The notes under the pieces were generated by a model. It was not told where the DNA came from, searched no databases, and was given only the letters and a program-made list of their open reading frames with translations. From contig NC_088295.1 in assembly GCF_032854445.1 (NCBI RefSeq), positions 65,455,249 through 65,515,248 on the forward strand: DNA of 60,000 nucleotides, given 5' to 3'. The DNA is from Liolophura sinensis. Lineage: Eukaryota > Mollusca > Polyplacophora > Chitonida > Chitonidae. This document shows positions 1 through 12,168 of this stretch, one piece after another. Position numbers and translations under genes: made by a program. How positions within the stretch are numbered: the stretch's first letter is position 1; every line of letters starts with the position of its first letter.

Positions 1-632
1 CAGAAAGCGAGCAACGAAGTCATGAGTGCTTCGGAGAACAAACACCACAGATTAACATTAACATGTGAATTTCGAATGAGTAATTCGGCTTAGAAACCCC
101 CAAAGTGTGATGGTCATTTACTTGTTCTTATTTTCTTTTTATCGACAACACTCTTACGAAGACTGCACCAATTAAAAAAGAAAAGTTTTTTGCTTGATGT
201 TCTTTGGAATATTTAATAAGCTATGTTCAAAATAAAAACATCAGATCGATTTTTGTCTTTATTATTATGCTTGCACGTCTCTGGTAAGTGTTAACATTTT
301 AGATAACTTTGGCACGGAATATAAAACTCATAATAATTTTTCATTTGCTAAATAAAATTCGACGGGCGATAAATAAATTTGTCTTTGAATATTGCCATTA
401 TTGAATAATTCATCATGGAGTAAACCTTTCAGAGTTTTTACCACTTTTATTATTGCAATTATTATTGGAGTTAGATCCTCTGTTGAAACGGAGATATAAA
501 TGGTAAGACAAGTTTCCAGTCCAAACCGATATGTGTCTGGAAAACTTTCCTAGATCGTGTGGGGAGAACCGGCCCTACACATGAAATTAACATGTTCAAT
601 CACTGGATTTTGGACCTGTAAATATATCGCAC
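1..632. other. AT-rich flank 3' of VGLL2, no gene seen
   Basis: Very AT-rich, with no supported exon. A further alternative VGLL2 exon was looked for here on the minus strand (a short Lys-Asp-aromatic ending as in other VGLL2/3 isoforms) and was not found. Confidence 0.5.
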
Positions 633-1087
633 TTAATATCTATTACTGCAGAAATAATTACCTGATATGCCTGAATCGAGGTGAGCCCTGGAGGAAAACT
701 CTGATGCCAATCGGTGATCGGGGTGATATCGCGAACTCCAAGATTCGGACGGCTTGGTCATATCACATCCACCCAGGCGCCCCGCCGACATTGAGGGTTG
801 CATGAGTAAAGAGCCATAATGTGGATTGTATCTACTAGGGGTGGCCATCGTCGAATAAGCAAAATCGTGCATGGAGCGATGAGGATAGCCATGAGTCTGT
901 GACGATATAGTATAATGCCAAGGATCTTGATGATGAAGCCCAGAAAGTCCATGTATTGAAGTGGCAATGTAAGGATCCGGTGTGAATTGTAAGTCGTGAT
1001 GTGTACTGGATAAGGTTGATGCGGGAGGTTGGTAGGCACTATTCCAAAACGACGGAGGGAAATTTCTCTGAGACATCGGTGATGAAT
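633..1087 (-). CDS. VGLL2: VGLL2-type vestigial-like cofactor, last exon in window
   Basis: Third coding exon, residues 114-264, ending at TAA 635-633. The acceptor is TTTCCTCAG at 1096-1088; the G left from exon 2 plus AT makes Asp114. It opens DSSPMSQRNFPPSFWNSAYQ, matching the VGLL2 segment that follows TONDU. His/Tyr/Pro/Ser-rich sequence follows (DPWHY, PHYGSLLMQPS), typical of the low-complexity VGLL2 C-terminus. The three exons sum to 795 nt, exactly 265 codons with the stop. Near the end a good donor (CAG|GTAATT, cut after 662) could splice to a further exon left of the window. The nine-residue tail GNYFCSNRY would then be the intron-retained ending. Confidence 0.9.
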
Positions 1088-1805
1088 CTGAGGAAATATG
1101 AAAGATACATCTGTCAATTTCATATATGTATCGAATTGGTAGACTCACAAATGGATTCATTACAAAAATTATGCAGCACGGAGGATCAATACTTGACAAA
1201 ATTGGGCGGGTGGGGGGGGATTTAAAATTAAAGTAGAATTACTTTAGTTCTCGATGTAACCATTACACATCTTTGAAAAAAATAAGAATGCATTGATGTG
1301 AATATGTTTTATTTTACTTTTTAACAAAGACTGTTTCAAAATTATTCTCCATGAAATTATGCATTCTTCATAAGAAGTAAATCATCCAAGAAAGGGTTAT
1401 TGTATTCATAGCAACTCCCCAGTTACTGACATACGTAACATGCTTGATGCCAGCATTAATACAACAAAAAAACATTGTACAATACCCAGCTATACTGAGT
1501 GGACATTTAACTACAAGTGAAAATATTCAACTTGTAACTTGAAAACAGAAATAAAAACGTGTGCCAAGTTAAGTTGTAAACAGTACAAGTTACAAATGAC
1601 TCCTTAGTTCAAGCCAAAAGTCTCTGTGGACGAGTGTTTTTGGTTTTCATAGACTTAACATGAACGTGAAATATTCCGATATAGCAACTTGAACAGCAGA
1701 CTGAATATATTCCGCTAGAAAAAGCTAATACTATTTGAAAGGATGGTGCTTAATTTCTCTTCTCGGAATCTGAATACATGATAATTGCACGTCCTGGCGC
1801 TTTGA

Positions 1806-1817
1806 TGACGTCACGTG
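1806..1817. promoter_or_regulatory. Composite CRE / E-box motif in VGLL2 intron
   Basis: A perfect palindromic CRE (TGACGTCA, 1806-1813) overlaps an E-box CACGTG (1812-1817). CREB/ATF and bHLH factors bind such sites. Two short motifs alone are weak evidence of function. Confidence 0.2.
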
Positions 1818-3712
1818 CTGCGTTCAGCAAAGGTTCATGCTTGCACAGGCTACGGACAACCAGCCATGTACATGTACGTCTGTTTAGTTAATAAAAGTTA
1901 AGCCCTAACGGAGAGGGTCTGTCGCTTATTTTACCTTAACGTCGCCCCGATGGGATCAGAAACAATTAAGAGGACCGATTGCCCAAAGGAGCGGGTGATT
2001 TGTCTGGAAGTGGCACGGACAGACACCAAGTTGACATACCACACACACACTCTTTTGTGAGACGGAGATCTGCGCCTTTCACAAGAACGTGCTGGCTAAA
2101 ACGATGGGTTGACCATAAGGACAGTATCATTACACTGTGCCATAACCGACTATCGAAACCCTTATTTGACTTGAGAAAGCACGAGAAAGCACGAGAAGCC
2201 CGGTTAACGTTATGCAAGATACAACAAATACTGGGTGTGCAAGGGCGCCTATTCTGAGGGAGGACTGCATTCTGGCGTTACCGAGTTCAATCGAAACAAA
2301 ACAAAATAAAAATTTACCAAATATCTGGAGGATATAACTTTAAGCAATCCGTAAATGATTTTTTTTTTGTTACTGAAGTTGTTCAAATAAATACACAATA
2401 AACAATATATACATTAAAATAGACTTGGTATTAGGTCATATACGCCCTGATTAAGTCCATATGAAAACGGTCTAATTTAAAAGTTTGTAGTGCCACAATA
2501 TGCCTTAATAATGATGAATGATGAAAGCAATAATCATTCACCCATTCAAATGCTTTATCTTTTCTCATTACATGTCCAAGAAGGGCGACTTTCGCTTTCG
2601 GTTTTATATACGGTAATACAAGACGTCTCCTCAGAAATGAGATACAGGTGTAACAGTCTCGCGGCGGACAGTGCCTGGGTTTATCTGGTGAGCATGTTCA
2701 GCCCGTGGCCGCTATCTCTGAACTATCACAATATATCTGGCTTTATCCCAGGGACGCGGCCAACTGAGCTAACGGCCAATCCCCGGATCATCCTTCAGCT
2801 TGCTGCCGGCGACTAGCGGCCAGGCCGTCAGCGCCTTCAGGCCCCATCTCAGTAGTGTATTTTCTGAGCACTTTTCTTATCACTCCATTCGTGTCCAGCA
2901 GAAAGGCTCCGTGGGCTATACATGCGTTAGTCTACCGCAGTACGCAGCTTGCCTCCCACGGTATACACGATTCAGTTTGGAGTCTTAATATGTACATGTA
3001 TGTCCGATTAATGTATACTATGTATTTCCGAAGATGGAGGCATACGAATTCGGCCTCCCTCCCTCTTAGAATTTGTGTGGTTATGCACACCTGTTGAGCA
3101 CACCAAAATAACGTTTCAAATGGCAATGACTTAGCTTTATAAGATTAATGGAATAGCTTTATTTTTCATGAAAGTATGGTATTTTGCCAGTTTTCGGTTT
3201 CTAGGCAGTTATTTATTTGGATTTCTATGCACAATGTTTTCAAATTTACGACGTCTGCTGTGAAAAAATGGTTCAAGAAAGGCAAATATGTTCTTCGTTA
3301 AGCTGATGTGTTAGATGTTGAGCCTGCTTTACGGAATCAGTTGGCACCCGAAGAGTTTGGAGATGTACAAATGAGGCGACGCCTAACAACACAGCTACAA
3401 GCCAACCACTTCAGACTTCCGCCGTGAAAACAGTACCGGAGTTAATTGTCACTTGAACTGTGATTGGTTGACAGACGCAGGTGGCGCAACTCATGTGATA
3501 GAAATAGTAAAGATGATACTCGAAACCTGCAAGTCTAAACACAGTAAATGTTTGAGTTTCCTGAAATCGTGAAGTCGTATTGGCACTATATCTTCTTCAC
3601 ATCACAACATTAACAAAACCACATTGTTTTGTAGGATTTGTGAGTTCCTGTGAACCCATAGTCAGGATAATAATAATATATGATAACAAAAGAGTTGATA
3701 TTTTTATAAATT

Positions 3713-3990
3713 AATTAATTAAGGAGACGTTTTTTGTAAAGCTAACTGTTTTGCTGTACAAAACTTGGAGCTCTTTAACCTTTAGGTTATCTTAGTCGTT
3801 TTGTTTTCTAGCTGTTTTAAACCCATCGTCTGGAATCACAAATGCTCTTTCATCAGATCTCTTTTTTGTTTGCTTTTCAAAATCACGTAATTCAGGAGAC
3901 CCTTCCTGGAAAGCGAACTCTCTCGCTGTACATTCAGTAACTCTCCGAAACTGGGAGCTTGTTTGACGGTAGGTTATTTTAGTCGTTTTC
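3713..3990. repeat. Diverged direct duplication inside VGLL2 intron 2
   Basis: Segments at about 3713-3800 and 3891-3990 share an ordered series of words: ggagac...aaag.gaact...gctgtaca...aactgggagct...aggttat.ttagtcgtttt. This fits an old duplication with a spacing near 178 bp. Confidence 0.5.
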
Positions 3991-6476
3991 CAATAATGTT
4001 GACGATCTAGTCGTCTTACTGTAAGCCGACAGTGATAGAGTTACGCCCTGTAATTCCGACAGTTCTGCCGTAAAGCATGAGCGGAGGGAGGGTGAGCCAA
4101 TGTGAGATCTTGGCCCGTTGCCCCCTCCCCCTTTCTGCACACCCATGGAACACCTAGCGAACAGGCGCGTTTGAAGGGCTTAACCTTCAGGTGCTCAACC
4201 GTGACAAGTCTAGGAAAAGTGAAAACAATGCAAAAAAAAAACTGCAGAAAAAAATAACACGTTTTCCACTCCATTAATGCTTCAGTTAATTTTTAGAGAC
4301 TCGCAGATTTTGAGGTAGTCTGGTAACAAACAGAGGTGTTGACTTAACTGCAGCAGCACGCGGGCCTGAAGACGGGGGGGAATCGATGGGGCTATTACCA
4401 CAGCCTCCCTCTTCGGCCTCGCTCGTCCCATCAGAGGCTATTTGTCCTGCAGCGACGTGTAAACTCAGGAAATCTCGTCTAATCTCACTCAAGACATTTC
4501 GGCGTGGAAACGTTCCAAGTTTTTTCCACGGTTAGAACTTGTTTTGTTTTTCCCTCCCATCAAAAAAATACTGTCCGGTTTCTCTAGAAGCTGGTCGGAT
4601 TGAACTACATGGAGGTTGTAAGTGGGCGCTGATATGCACTCTTCTTGTAAAAATTAGATTTTCTAGACAGAAAAGAAAACACTGGTGAAAAACGGCATGG
4701 AATGGAGGAGTGGCTTTTAGTCGTCGGTGTTTAGGCGGAGAGGGTGAAAAGGCCGGGTCGTAAGTGTCCGAGTTGGTCTGATTAAGACCAAATGTCCGTG
4801 CGAACAACAGCTGTTCGGCTCAAGAACCGATCCAAAGCTTGAGCCGTATAGAACAGCTTCTTACAGCACCAAATTGCGATTTAACAAGCTTTAGTACACG
4901 GCTACTGCTGGTGAACTGACATGACCACTTTAACAGATGCTATGTTCAGTCCAGATCGCGTCCAGGGGGTTTTATTGACGTTACACATCCTATCACGGCT
5001 TCACTTTCACACCATTTCTAAAGTTTCTCCTTGTTCCCGGGGTGTCATCTGTAAGTCTCCAAACCTCCATGCCATGATTAACAGCAGCGGTAGTATGTGA
5101 ACTCCGTCAGTATTGAGCTCCCTCGTCGACAGGCTCGGGCTGAAATTGTCCAGGGCATTCCATCGTGCCTACAACTTCCAGGTTAGCGATAACTGGTGAA
5201 GTAACTATTAAATACAAACGAACGTCCCAAACATCCATAGGCCTACCTAACAGGCGGGTTAAATACGACAACAACAACAACAGCGCGCTAAAGTGAGAGT
5301 GACAACTGGTTTACATGTAGTATTTGTAGTAGAATGTAATAACTCGTGTACCTGTCGTTGTGCTTAGACACAAACAATGTCTAAACAATTTTCGAATAAG
5401 AAAATAATTTCTCTTGTATTTAGTCTGTCGCGATATCATCATAGTCGTCTGTTTTATCTTTTATTTCCTTTTTTTTTGATTGACACGGCACGTGCCTCCG
5501 GGAGAAATCGGCGAGATGGATTTGATCGGAGTAAATATACAATTAAAGAATCGTTTACACACAACCCCATTCCACACACAGCTTGTTCAACAAATGTTTA
5601 AAACACATTCCGACCCTCTATGCCAGTTCCTGTTTTCAACATGATCTTGCCTGGTATAAACTCGGCTATGACACCAATTTACAAGTACCGCCAGCGACCA
5701 TATGTCAGGCCACGACTTTTACTCTTATTATTGTCAATATTTTGACACAGACGTGCTCATTTAATCAGCGCCTTTTAGCCAAACCAGAGTCAGTTGCGTT
5801 ATCCTTTGCTAATAATCTGTTAATATACAGAGAATTTTAAGGGAAAATGTGAATAATTATCAACTTCACATGTAGCTCTTTAGTTCCATGGCAACTATAT
5901 GTTAACGAGATATGTCTGTTATCAAGTTTGGCCAATGTCATAAAACGTGATTTGCGATATAAAGTTAAATTGACTACAAAATTGGAGACAACGTTTTTCT
6001 TTTCATTTTCATAGTACTGCACATATCAGTAAATAATTCTCTAGCCTGTTCAAAGCTGTGTGCCGCATGGCTGCATGTCAAGTTAATAGATGTAACAATG
6101 ATTAAAACTGATGTTACGCTTGTATATCATTTGGACAGGCCTGATTCCTTAAATTTAATTATAAAGTAAATAAAACACAATACCATTTTGGAACACATCT
6201 TATATTAAGCATGTGGCATGAGGTGCGAAAACAAGGACATCTGTAAGACATGTGTGAATAGGGAGGTAAGTCGTTTGCCACCTGAAGGTTCGACAGGTCT
6301 ACAAAGGTATTATTAAACTATAAGCAAAGTACAAGTGAATCAAACAAGCAAATCAGACAAGTGAGTAAAACAGGAGCATTATTCAAGTGTATCAAACAGG
6401 TATATCGCACACGTGACACTGGTCTGAAAGGGGTAAATTGGACAAGTAAATGAAACAGGTAGATCAAGGCACTTAC

Positions 6477-6738
6477 CTTTCCATGATAGTGATTTTGTTC
6501 CTGAACTGTCTGCGGAATAACTACTTGGCTGACTTAGAGCTCTGGAAAAATGTTCATCTACAACGCTGGATATATCGCCAGAGAAGTATGTAAGTAATAC
6601 GCAGTTAGCGTTGAGATACTGAGTGTCCTTTGGTTGGGTCTCCTTCTCCAGATCATCCTCTTTGCCTCGGGGAACATTTGTACTCGACGAGTAATTCACG
6701 GAATCTAAAGGCTCCTGCATTTTTTGGACGCCGAATTT
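6477..6738 (-). CDS. VGLL2: VGLL2-type vestigial-like cofactor, exon 2 with TONDU motif
   Basis: Second coding exon, residues 27-113. The acceptor is TTTCAG just before 6738 and the donor is G|GTAAGT at 6476-6475, leaving phase 1. It holds the TONDU motif (about residues 66-97), with the cores NANCVLLTYFSGDISSVVDE and HFSRALSQPSSYS. This is the peptide that docks on the TEAD/Scalloped YAP-binding surface in VGLL proteins. A short acidic, lysine-containing linker precedes it. The frame joins exon 1 without a shift across a 359-bp intron (6739-7097). TONDU identity is very strong. Calling it VGLL2 rather than VGLL1, VGLL3 or fly-type Vestigial rests mainly on exon 3; in an invertebrate it may be pro-orthologous to both VGLL2 and VGLL3. 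Confidence 0.95.
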
Positions 6739-7097
6739 CTGAAATGCATAAGTTGGTAGAGGCTCATAAGAGCGGACTATTTGGGGTATGCAGGCGATAC
6801 TATCAGTGACAATTGTGCGAAATACCTAACGTAAGAAACAACAACAGCCATATAGCCACAAGAAGGAATAACTGAAGAAGCCAGACACTTTCGGCTTGTC
6901 AGCTATGCGTTTAGCTGTCTACACCAGACGCTACATATCTTCATGAAAGATTAGCAATGGGTTATAATGAGCGGAGAAGAAGTTAAGAAACGAGATCTAT
7001 TTAAAGAGAAAAATACAAAGTCAACAGTTACAAGAGAGGTCAAGACAGGGAGGCAGGAATTACGTGAGCTGTATTGTTAAACATGAGAGTTGTATAC

Positions 7098-7175
7098 CTG
7101 GTCGGCAAAGTGCCGCTGGTAAGGGAAGTAGGCCGGGTATGCATACGGCTGATACATCACATCAACTCCCGTCAT
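7098..7175 (-). CDS. VGLL2: VGLL2-type vestigial-like cofactor, coding exon 1
   Basis: First coding exon (26 codons) of a vestigial-like transcription cofactor. The start is the ATG at 7175-7173, and the peptide opens MTGVDVMYQPYAYP, like the conserved VGLL2/3 N-terminus (M-x-x-x-DVMYQ). The exon ends with CAG followed by the donor GTATAC at 7097-7092, in phase 0. It is too short to stand out as an open frame and was found by walking upstream from exon 2. The upstream sequence is CpG-rich and fits a promoter. Family knowledge: VGLL proteins lack a DNA-binding domain and act in the nucleus by binding TEAD/Scalloped. Inference: the 5' UTR may lie in this exon or be split off further upstream; no TATA box is evident. 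Confidence 0.85.
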
Positions 7176-7470
7176 GGTAAAACGCGGGCTCGATCTAAAA
7201 CCCCGAGATAACTTCTGCTACTGTCTCCTAGCATCACACCACTTTTCTAACTCCGACATTCGGTAGGCGGGTTGAATACAACCTCGCTGCATCTGCTAAA
7301 CTATCTATCATGATTGACAAGACGAGGAGAGATATGGGCGGAGCTAGCCGTGTGACGAATCATCAATATCTGCCAATCGGCCGGCGCGCCGGCTCGCGCA
7401 GGATGCTGGGCGCATGTCTGTTTGCCTCCTGCGGTGCCAAGAAACAATTCGGATACTCCGGTAACGGCAC
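7176..7470 (-). promoter_or_regulatory. Putative VGLL2 promoter / 5' UTR region
   Basis: The segment directly upstream of the VGLL2 start codon is richer in GC and CpG than its surroundings. It has a perfect 14-bp palindrome GCCGGCGCGCCGGC at 7380-7393. Position and composition suggest a promoter. No TATA box or initiator can be fixed by eye. Confidence 0.4.
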
Positions 7471-9102
7471 TTTATGAGCACCCTTGATATGTGTTTTAGT
7501 CGCATTCTTCTCATTAGCTCCACATTTTCTAGCAGTAGTCGGGTTTTAATGATACTTCAGGCTCATAGACTATATGATATTGTTCTGAAGGTTTCATTCT
7601 GCTGTATGTTTGGTCTGATCTCTTCATGTTTGTACGCTGGCATGTGTACCGTCCGCAACAACATAAACACGTACTGGATGTTGTTGGATGTATTTAAGCT
7701 CTGTGTCTCACGGGAAAGGCAGGGTGTAGGGTACCACTCGTTCCCCCAGGGCTATATGAGTTCGCTGTGGTAAGGGACTGAATCATAGGGTATTTCGTAT
7801 CCCCTTGCCCCGCAGGGACCCAAGCCTTTGACACTCTGCCACAGAATCGCTCAGTTGGTGTAAAGCTAGGCCTGTCTTTATTAGTCACATTTTCGAGGCA
7901 TTAAACTTCAACTTTTCTGACTGACTTTTCCGGAGAACATTTTTTTCGCCGACTGACAAGTGGGATAGGGCCTCACGTGAAAACAAACATGTGTCATTAG
8001 AAATGTTCTCCGTGCCAAACTGAGAATGGGTTTGGAAACTCTATCGCGGTGATTGTGTTTCCTTCAAAATTGAGTCGTTAACTACTGACTGGAACCTAAG
8101 GGCCTCGCCCAGGAAGAATAGCACTGAAGAAACTTAAGAAACCAACGAAGTGGTTAACTCGACAAAAGAACTTCCGTGTCCGTATTTACACATCTATGCT
8201 ACTGAAGGGTAAAAAACGAAAGTGCCATACCACACGTGTAAATACGAGTATACGGTTTATTGCCATGTAGCTTACACATATATATGACCATTTCTAGTTG
8301 TTTTCACTAGACGAAATGTTAAGGCAGCTACAACAGGTAACAGGTAACTAAGTAAGCTGTAGCTATACATACAACAGCATAGCGCCTATATGTACATTAA
8401 CGTTACAAGCTGTTCAGTGCCATACAAAAAGCTGTGTATGTAAATATGTAAATGTATAGTTGGCTAAATGACCTTGAACACAGCTACACCTATTTAACTG
8501 AGTTGGAATACTCAGGGAACGCACGTGGCAAACTTGTGAACGTGTGAAACCCATGAAGAAGTCTCATTTGCCATATAGAGACAAGGGAGATAACCTAGGA
8601 AAGTATGATGGGGGGAAGGTGGAGTGGGGGGGGGGGGTCATGTGGTGATCTCCAATTCTGATATTTTGCACCGCAAATCAATATCAATGTTATTTTAATC
8701 ATCCACATATGCAACTTCAACTTCCAATGAAAACATATATCATACATACATGTATTTCTCCTATGGAACTGTGGAGTCGGCTACAAAGCATATGTAACTT
8801 CCTCTTACAAATGTGTCAGATAAATGTTTGCATGATAATTGAATTGAGTTATAAAATAAAGAAAAATTCCGCAAATTATGATGCAAATTCAAGGGCTTAC
8901 ATGTACTATTTATCATTTGATCGACAATAAATATTGACTTTGAAAGAAAATCCATTTATGATGTGTACATCATCCACGTAAATGTGCTATACATTCATGA
9001 ATATCCAAACTATGGACATTGCATATTTTGGTGCCGATGCGGAATCGCCGGAATGACATATTAACTGCGCCAATTTTGTATTCCGAATTTAGGTTCTGTT
9101 TT
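7471..9102. other. Intergenic, no gene seen
   Basis: Only short unconvincing open frames. Contains a G-run at 8626-8637. Nothing else is recognisable. Confidence 0.5.
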
Positions 9103-9103
9103 T

Positions 9104-9187
9104 CATTTATTTATTTAATTGGAGTTTAACGCAGATTTCAAAAATGTTTCGCCTATACAATAGCGGCCATCAGTTTTTCAGGTTTTA
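9104..9187 (-). mobile_element. Decayed SINE-A copy (3' part)
   Basis: TTATTTATTTAATTGGAGTTTAACGC, then a diverged version of the body (tcaaaaatgtttcgcctatacaatagcggccatc), matches the tail and body of the better-preserved copy at 56661-56911, read on the minus strand. No tRNA head remains. Confidence 0.65.
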
Positions 9188-10938
9188 TAACACGCAGAGA
9201 TAAGTTTCGACCATTAGATTAAAGCACAACAATGACGGACAATGTGTGGAAATTTAAGGATAAGAATTCTTCACACGCGCCTAGACCATGCACCTGTAAA
9301 TCAAGTCTTATTTAATTACACCTAATTATCCCGTCATAAATTGAGGTGATACTTTTCGGTTATTCCGGTTAAGGGATCAGGGATCAAATAAACTTAATAC
9401 CACAATTATGGTGCGGAACTCCGAGCGGGAGAGCCATGTGTTACACTGAGTAGGACTGGCTGGCAAAGACCACGCCATAGGGGGTAAGCACGGCACCCGA
9501 GTTTGACATTGATACTGTACCTGTTACATAAGCATGGTTGAGATAATAATTTAATTACGTTGTTCACCAGCCACCGTTTCATAAGTTAAACCTTAAATAT
9601 GAAAGGGTAAGAAGGTTAATTAAATTCGTCTCCGTATGATTTGTTCGTAATACCGAAGCAGCTGCGGCAAACTGCGGCTAGTTAATCAAAGGAGACGATG
9701 CAATGATGACGATATATCCGTAATTATACATACCTATACCCACCTAAGCGAGGAACACAAAGTGGGCACAGAAAAATCCCTGTGGTGTTTATTTCCTTTC
9801 TGCAACGGATAAATAAAATAATTTATTTACAATTGCATGTCGGCCTCGTATCTTAAATTGTTTGTGTAGATTTAGCGCGCCGAAATGATGAATTCTTTGA
9901 CTGCACTAATTTTAGGATTATTTTGCTTGCCGGTACTTTTACTCTTGGTTGAACTTTTTACATTACCATATTTCCGTTTCCACAGGACTGAGCCTGTAGT
10001 AGTCGTTATACATCCGTTTCTTTTGAAGCTATATCTGACGTCTTCATTATTATTATTTCCGTAATTTTATTCACAGATCTTGCAACACGCGGCACAGCAT
10101 AACTGCTATGAGTCCACTAACTCGCTCCATTGACACCAAAACGTGCACATTTTCCCAATATACTTATACACATGTACTCATTGCAAAGAGTAATTGCATG
10201 GTTGCGTCACTCCATGTGTAGTTTAATCTATAAGACATAACCACTGTATACAGGGACATTTTTCATCGAAAAGTCAGCAATATTTTCAGAAATGCCGTAT
10301 TATGCAGAGGATAATATTTTATTCTACAGAATACTGGCGACGTGATTAATAATTAACAAATAAATAAATATTGCTTTTGTTACTTTCTGTTGAATCCTTA
10401 GTATGGTATATATTAAAGGTTATGCTACATTTTTTAATTATATGATACTATATATGGTTAATTTCTGCACGGACACGGACTGAGTGAGATAATGAACAGG
10501 TGATACTTATATTCCAGGGTTTGCCATATATGTGTATAGTGACAACGAATGACAGGTTCTCTATTTGGAGCCAAGTTTTTGTTTAATAGACACGACTAAT
10601 TCATGGTGTTGATTAAGATTGTAGCCTAGCAAGTGTACAGCAATATGTAACTTTATTTGTGTGGAGCGACCTTCGTCAGAAATACAGCAGATGTAATTAA
10701 CTAACCGTTTCCATGACACTTTCGCATTATTTACGGTATTGCACAACGCTCAACCTTTGTCTGTCGAATTACCTTCTGCCACCTCGGTATGTTATTATAC
10801 GGTATTTAAGAGTGCATTGTTTAAACGCAGCCATAAAATTCGTTAAAATTCAAAATTCAGGTGTAATAAACCTGACCAGACCTCTGAAATGAAGTGGAAT
10901 TCGTTGTGCCATGCAGCTAAGGAGTTGAAATGAGAGAT
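9188..10938. other. Intergenic, no gene seen
   Basis: AT-rich, with no supported gene, RNA or clear repeat. Confidence 0.5.
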
Positions 10939-10939
10939 G

Positions 10940-10961
10940 TATATATATATATATATATATA
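10940..10961. repeat. (TA)n microsatellite
   Basis: Perfect TA run of 22 bases just upstream of a SINE body. Confidence 0.9.
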
Positions 10962-10976
10962 CCCGTTATGTACTAT

Positions 10977-11131
10977 GACGTACGTGGGAAGGTCTGCCGG
11001 GAACCTGCGGATGGTCGTGGGTTTTCCCTGGGTTGTGCACGGTTTCCGCCCACCATAGTGCTGACCGCCGTTGTATAAGTGAAATGTTCTTGAGTATGGG
11101 GTAAAACACCAATCAAATAAATAAATAAATA
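10977..11131 (+). mobile_element. SINE-A copy, 5'-truncated
   Basis: Plus-orientation body and tail: acgtgggaaggtctgcc, aacctgcggatggtcgtggg, accatagtgctgaccgccgt, then a tail ending caccaatcaaataaataaataaat. The tRNA-like head is missing. Identified by comparison with the copy at 56661-56911. Confidence 0.85.
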
Positions 11132-11730
11132 TGTACCATGGTTACTTGCATGCTTATTGAATAATTTTCCATATTCCTGCTACATTAGCAGCCGGAAATG
11201 CGCACTCCAAAGTGGAAGCAGATCTGATTGATGTTTACTTCAGAATTTTTATTGAATGTGCGACGGCGAGGTTTATGGGTTGAGGAAGCTAGTGTGTTCG
11301 GTGTACCTAATCTTGTTAGGCACCTACATCGTGACAATGAGGAGTATGGCTTATCCGGAAACAGATGGCTTTCTTTTCAGCCGACGCATAACAGTTTTGC
11401 CAATAGTTTACTAAACACACCAATTCCGGAACATGTCAAGCTTTGTGTTTTTGCGCATTGCACTTTCGTGTAAGTGCCTCTTGTCCCGATGACAAATTAC
11501 CAAACAAGGAGTACGTGTTCGAATCTCGGTGATCTCGCTGCCACAAATATACGTGTAATTATATGACCGTCGTTGACCATGTCAAACAAGTTTAAGTAGA
11601 GCTATGAATAGTGAACTAGTTAATCCACTATACAGTCTGTCAGAAAAGTGACAGCCCTGGCCCACATGTGTAAAGCTCCGGTTCCTTGTGACTATCGTCG
11701 ATACCAATATAAGGTAGTGTATTCAAATCA

Positions 11731-12168
11731 ACTTCCGGGAAATATTTCACTACAGGTTTATACCAACTTCCTGGAAGTATTTCACTACAGGTACATACCA
11801 ACTCCCGGGAAATATTTCACTACAGGTATATAACAACTTCCTAGAAATATTTCACTACAGGTGTATACCAACTTCCGGGAAATATTTTACTACAGGTATA
11901 TACCAACTCCCAAGAAATATTTCACTACAGGTATATACCATCTTCCGGGAAATATTTCACTACAGGTATATACCAACTTCTGGGAAATATTTCACTACAG
12001 GTATGTACCAACTTCCGGGAAATATTTCACTACAGGTATATACCACCTTCCGGGAAATATTTCACTTCAGGTATATACCAACTTCCGGGAAATATTTCAG
12101 TACAGTTATATACCACCTTTCGGGAAATATTTCACTTCAGGTATATACCAACTTCCGCGAAATATTTA
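11731..12168. repeat. 35-bp minisatellite, about 12.5 copies
   Basis: Head-to-tail copies of a 35-bp unit (acttccgggaaatatttc + actacaggtatatacca) with scattered substitutions. The unit contains no stop in any plus frame. Because 35 is not a multiple of 3, translation cycles through all three frames, so the open frames at 11861-12238 and 12003-12188 are products of the repeat and not genes. Confidence 0.95.

Larger units (their letters stand above)
1088..6476 (-). other. VGLL2 intron 2 (about 5.4 kb)
   Basis: Large intron bounded by GTAAGT (6476-6471) and CAG (1090-1088). The open frames within it (for example 1966-2257, 2490-2988, 4041-4807, 5377-5840) overlap each other on both strands, have no recognisable domains and look like chance. 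It contains a fused CRE/E-box (TGACGTCA-CGTG) at 1806-1817 and a diverged direct repeat at 3713-3800 and 3891-3990. No exon or RNA gene is supported. Confidence 0.7.

Noticed and set aside
557-1225. Plus-strand frames at 557-805 and 1001-1225 and the minus frame at 758-1123
   Set aside because: They overlap VGLL2 exon 3 in other frames and have no domain; they are shadows of the real exon.
11503-11525. B-box-like gtgttcgaatctcgg as a tRNA gene or SINE head
   Set aside because: No matching A-box and no tail; isolated motif.
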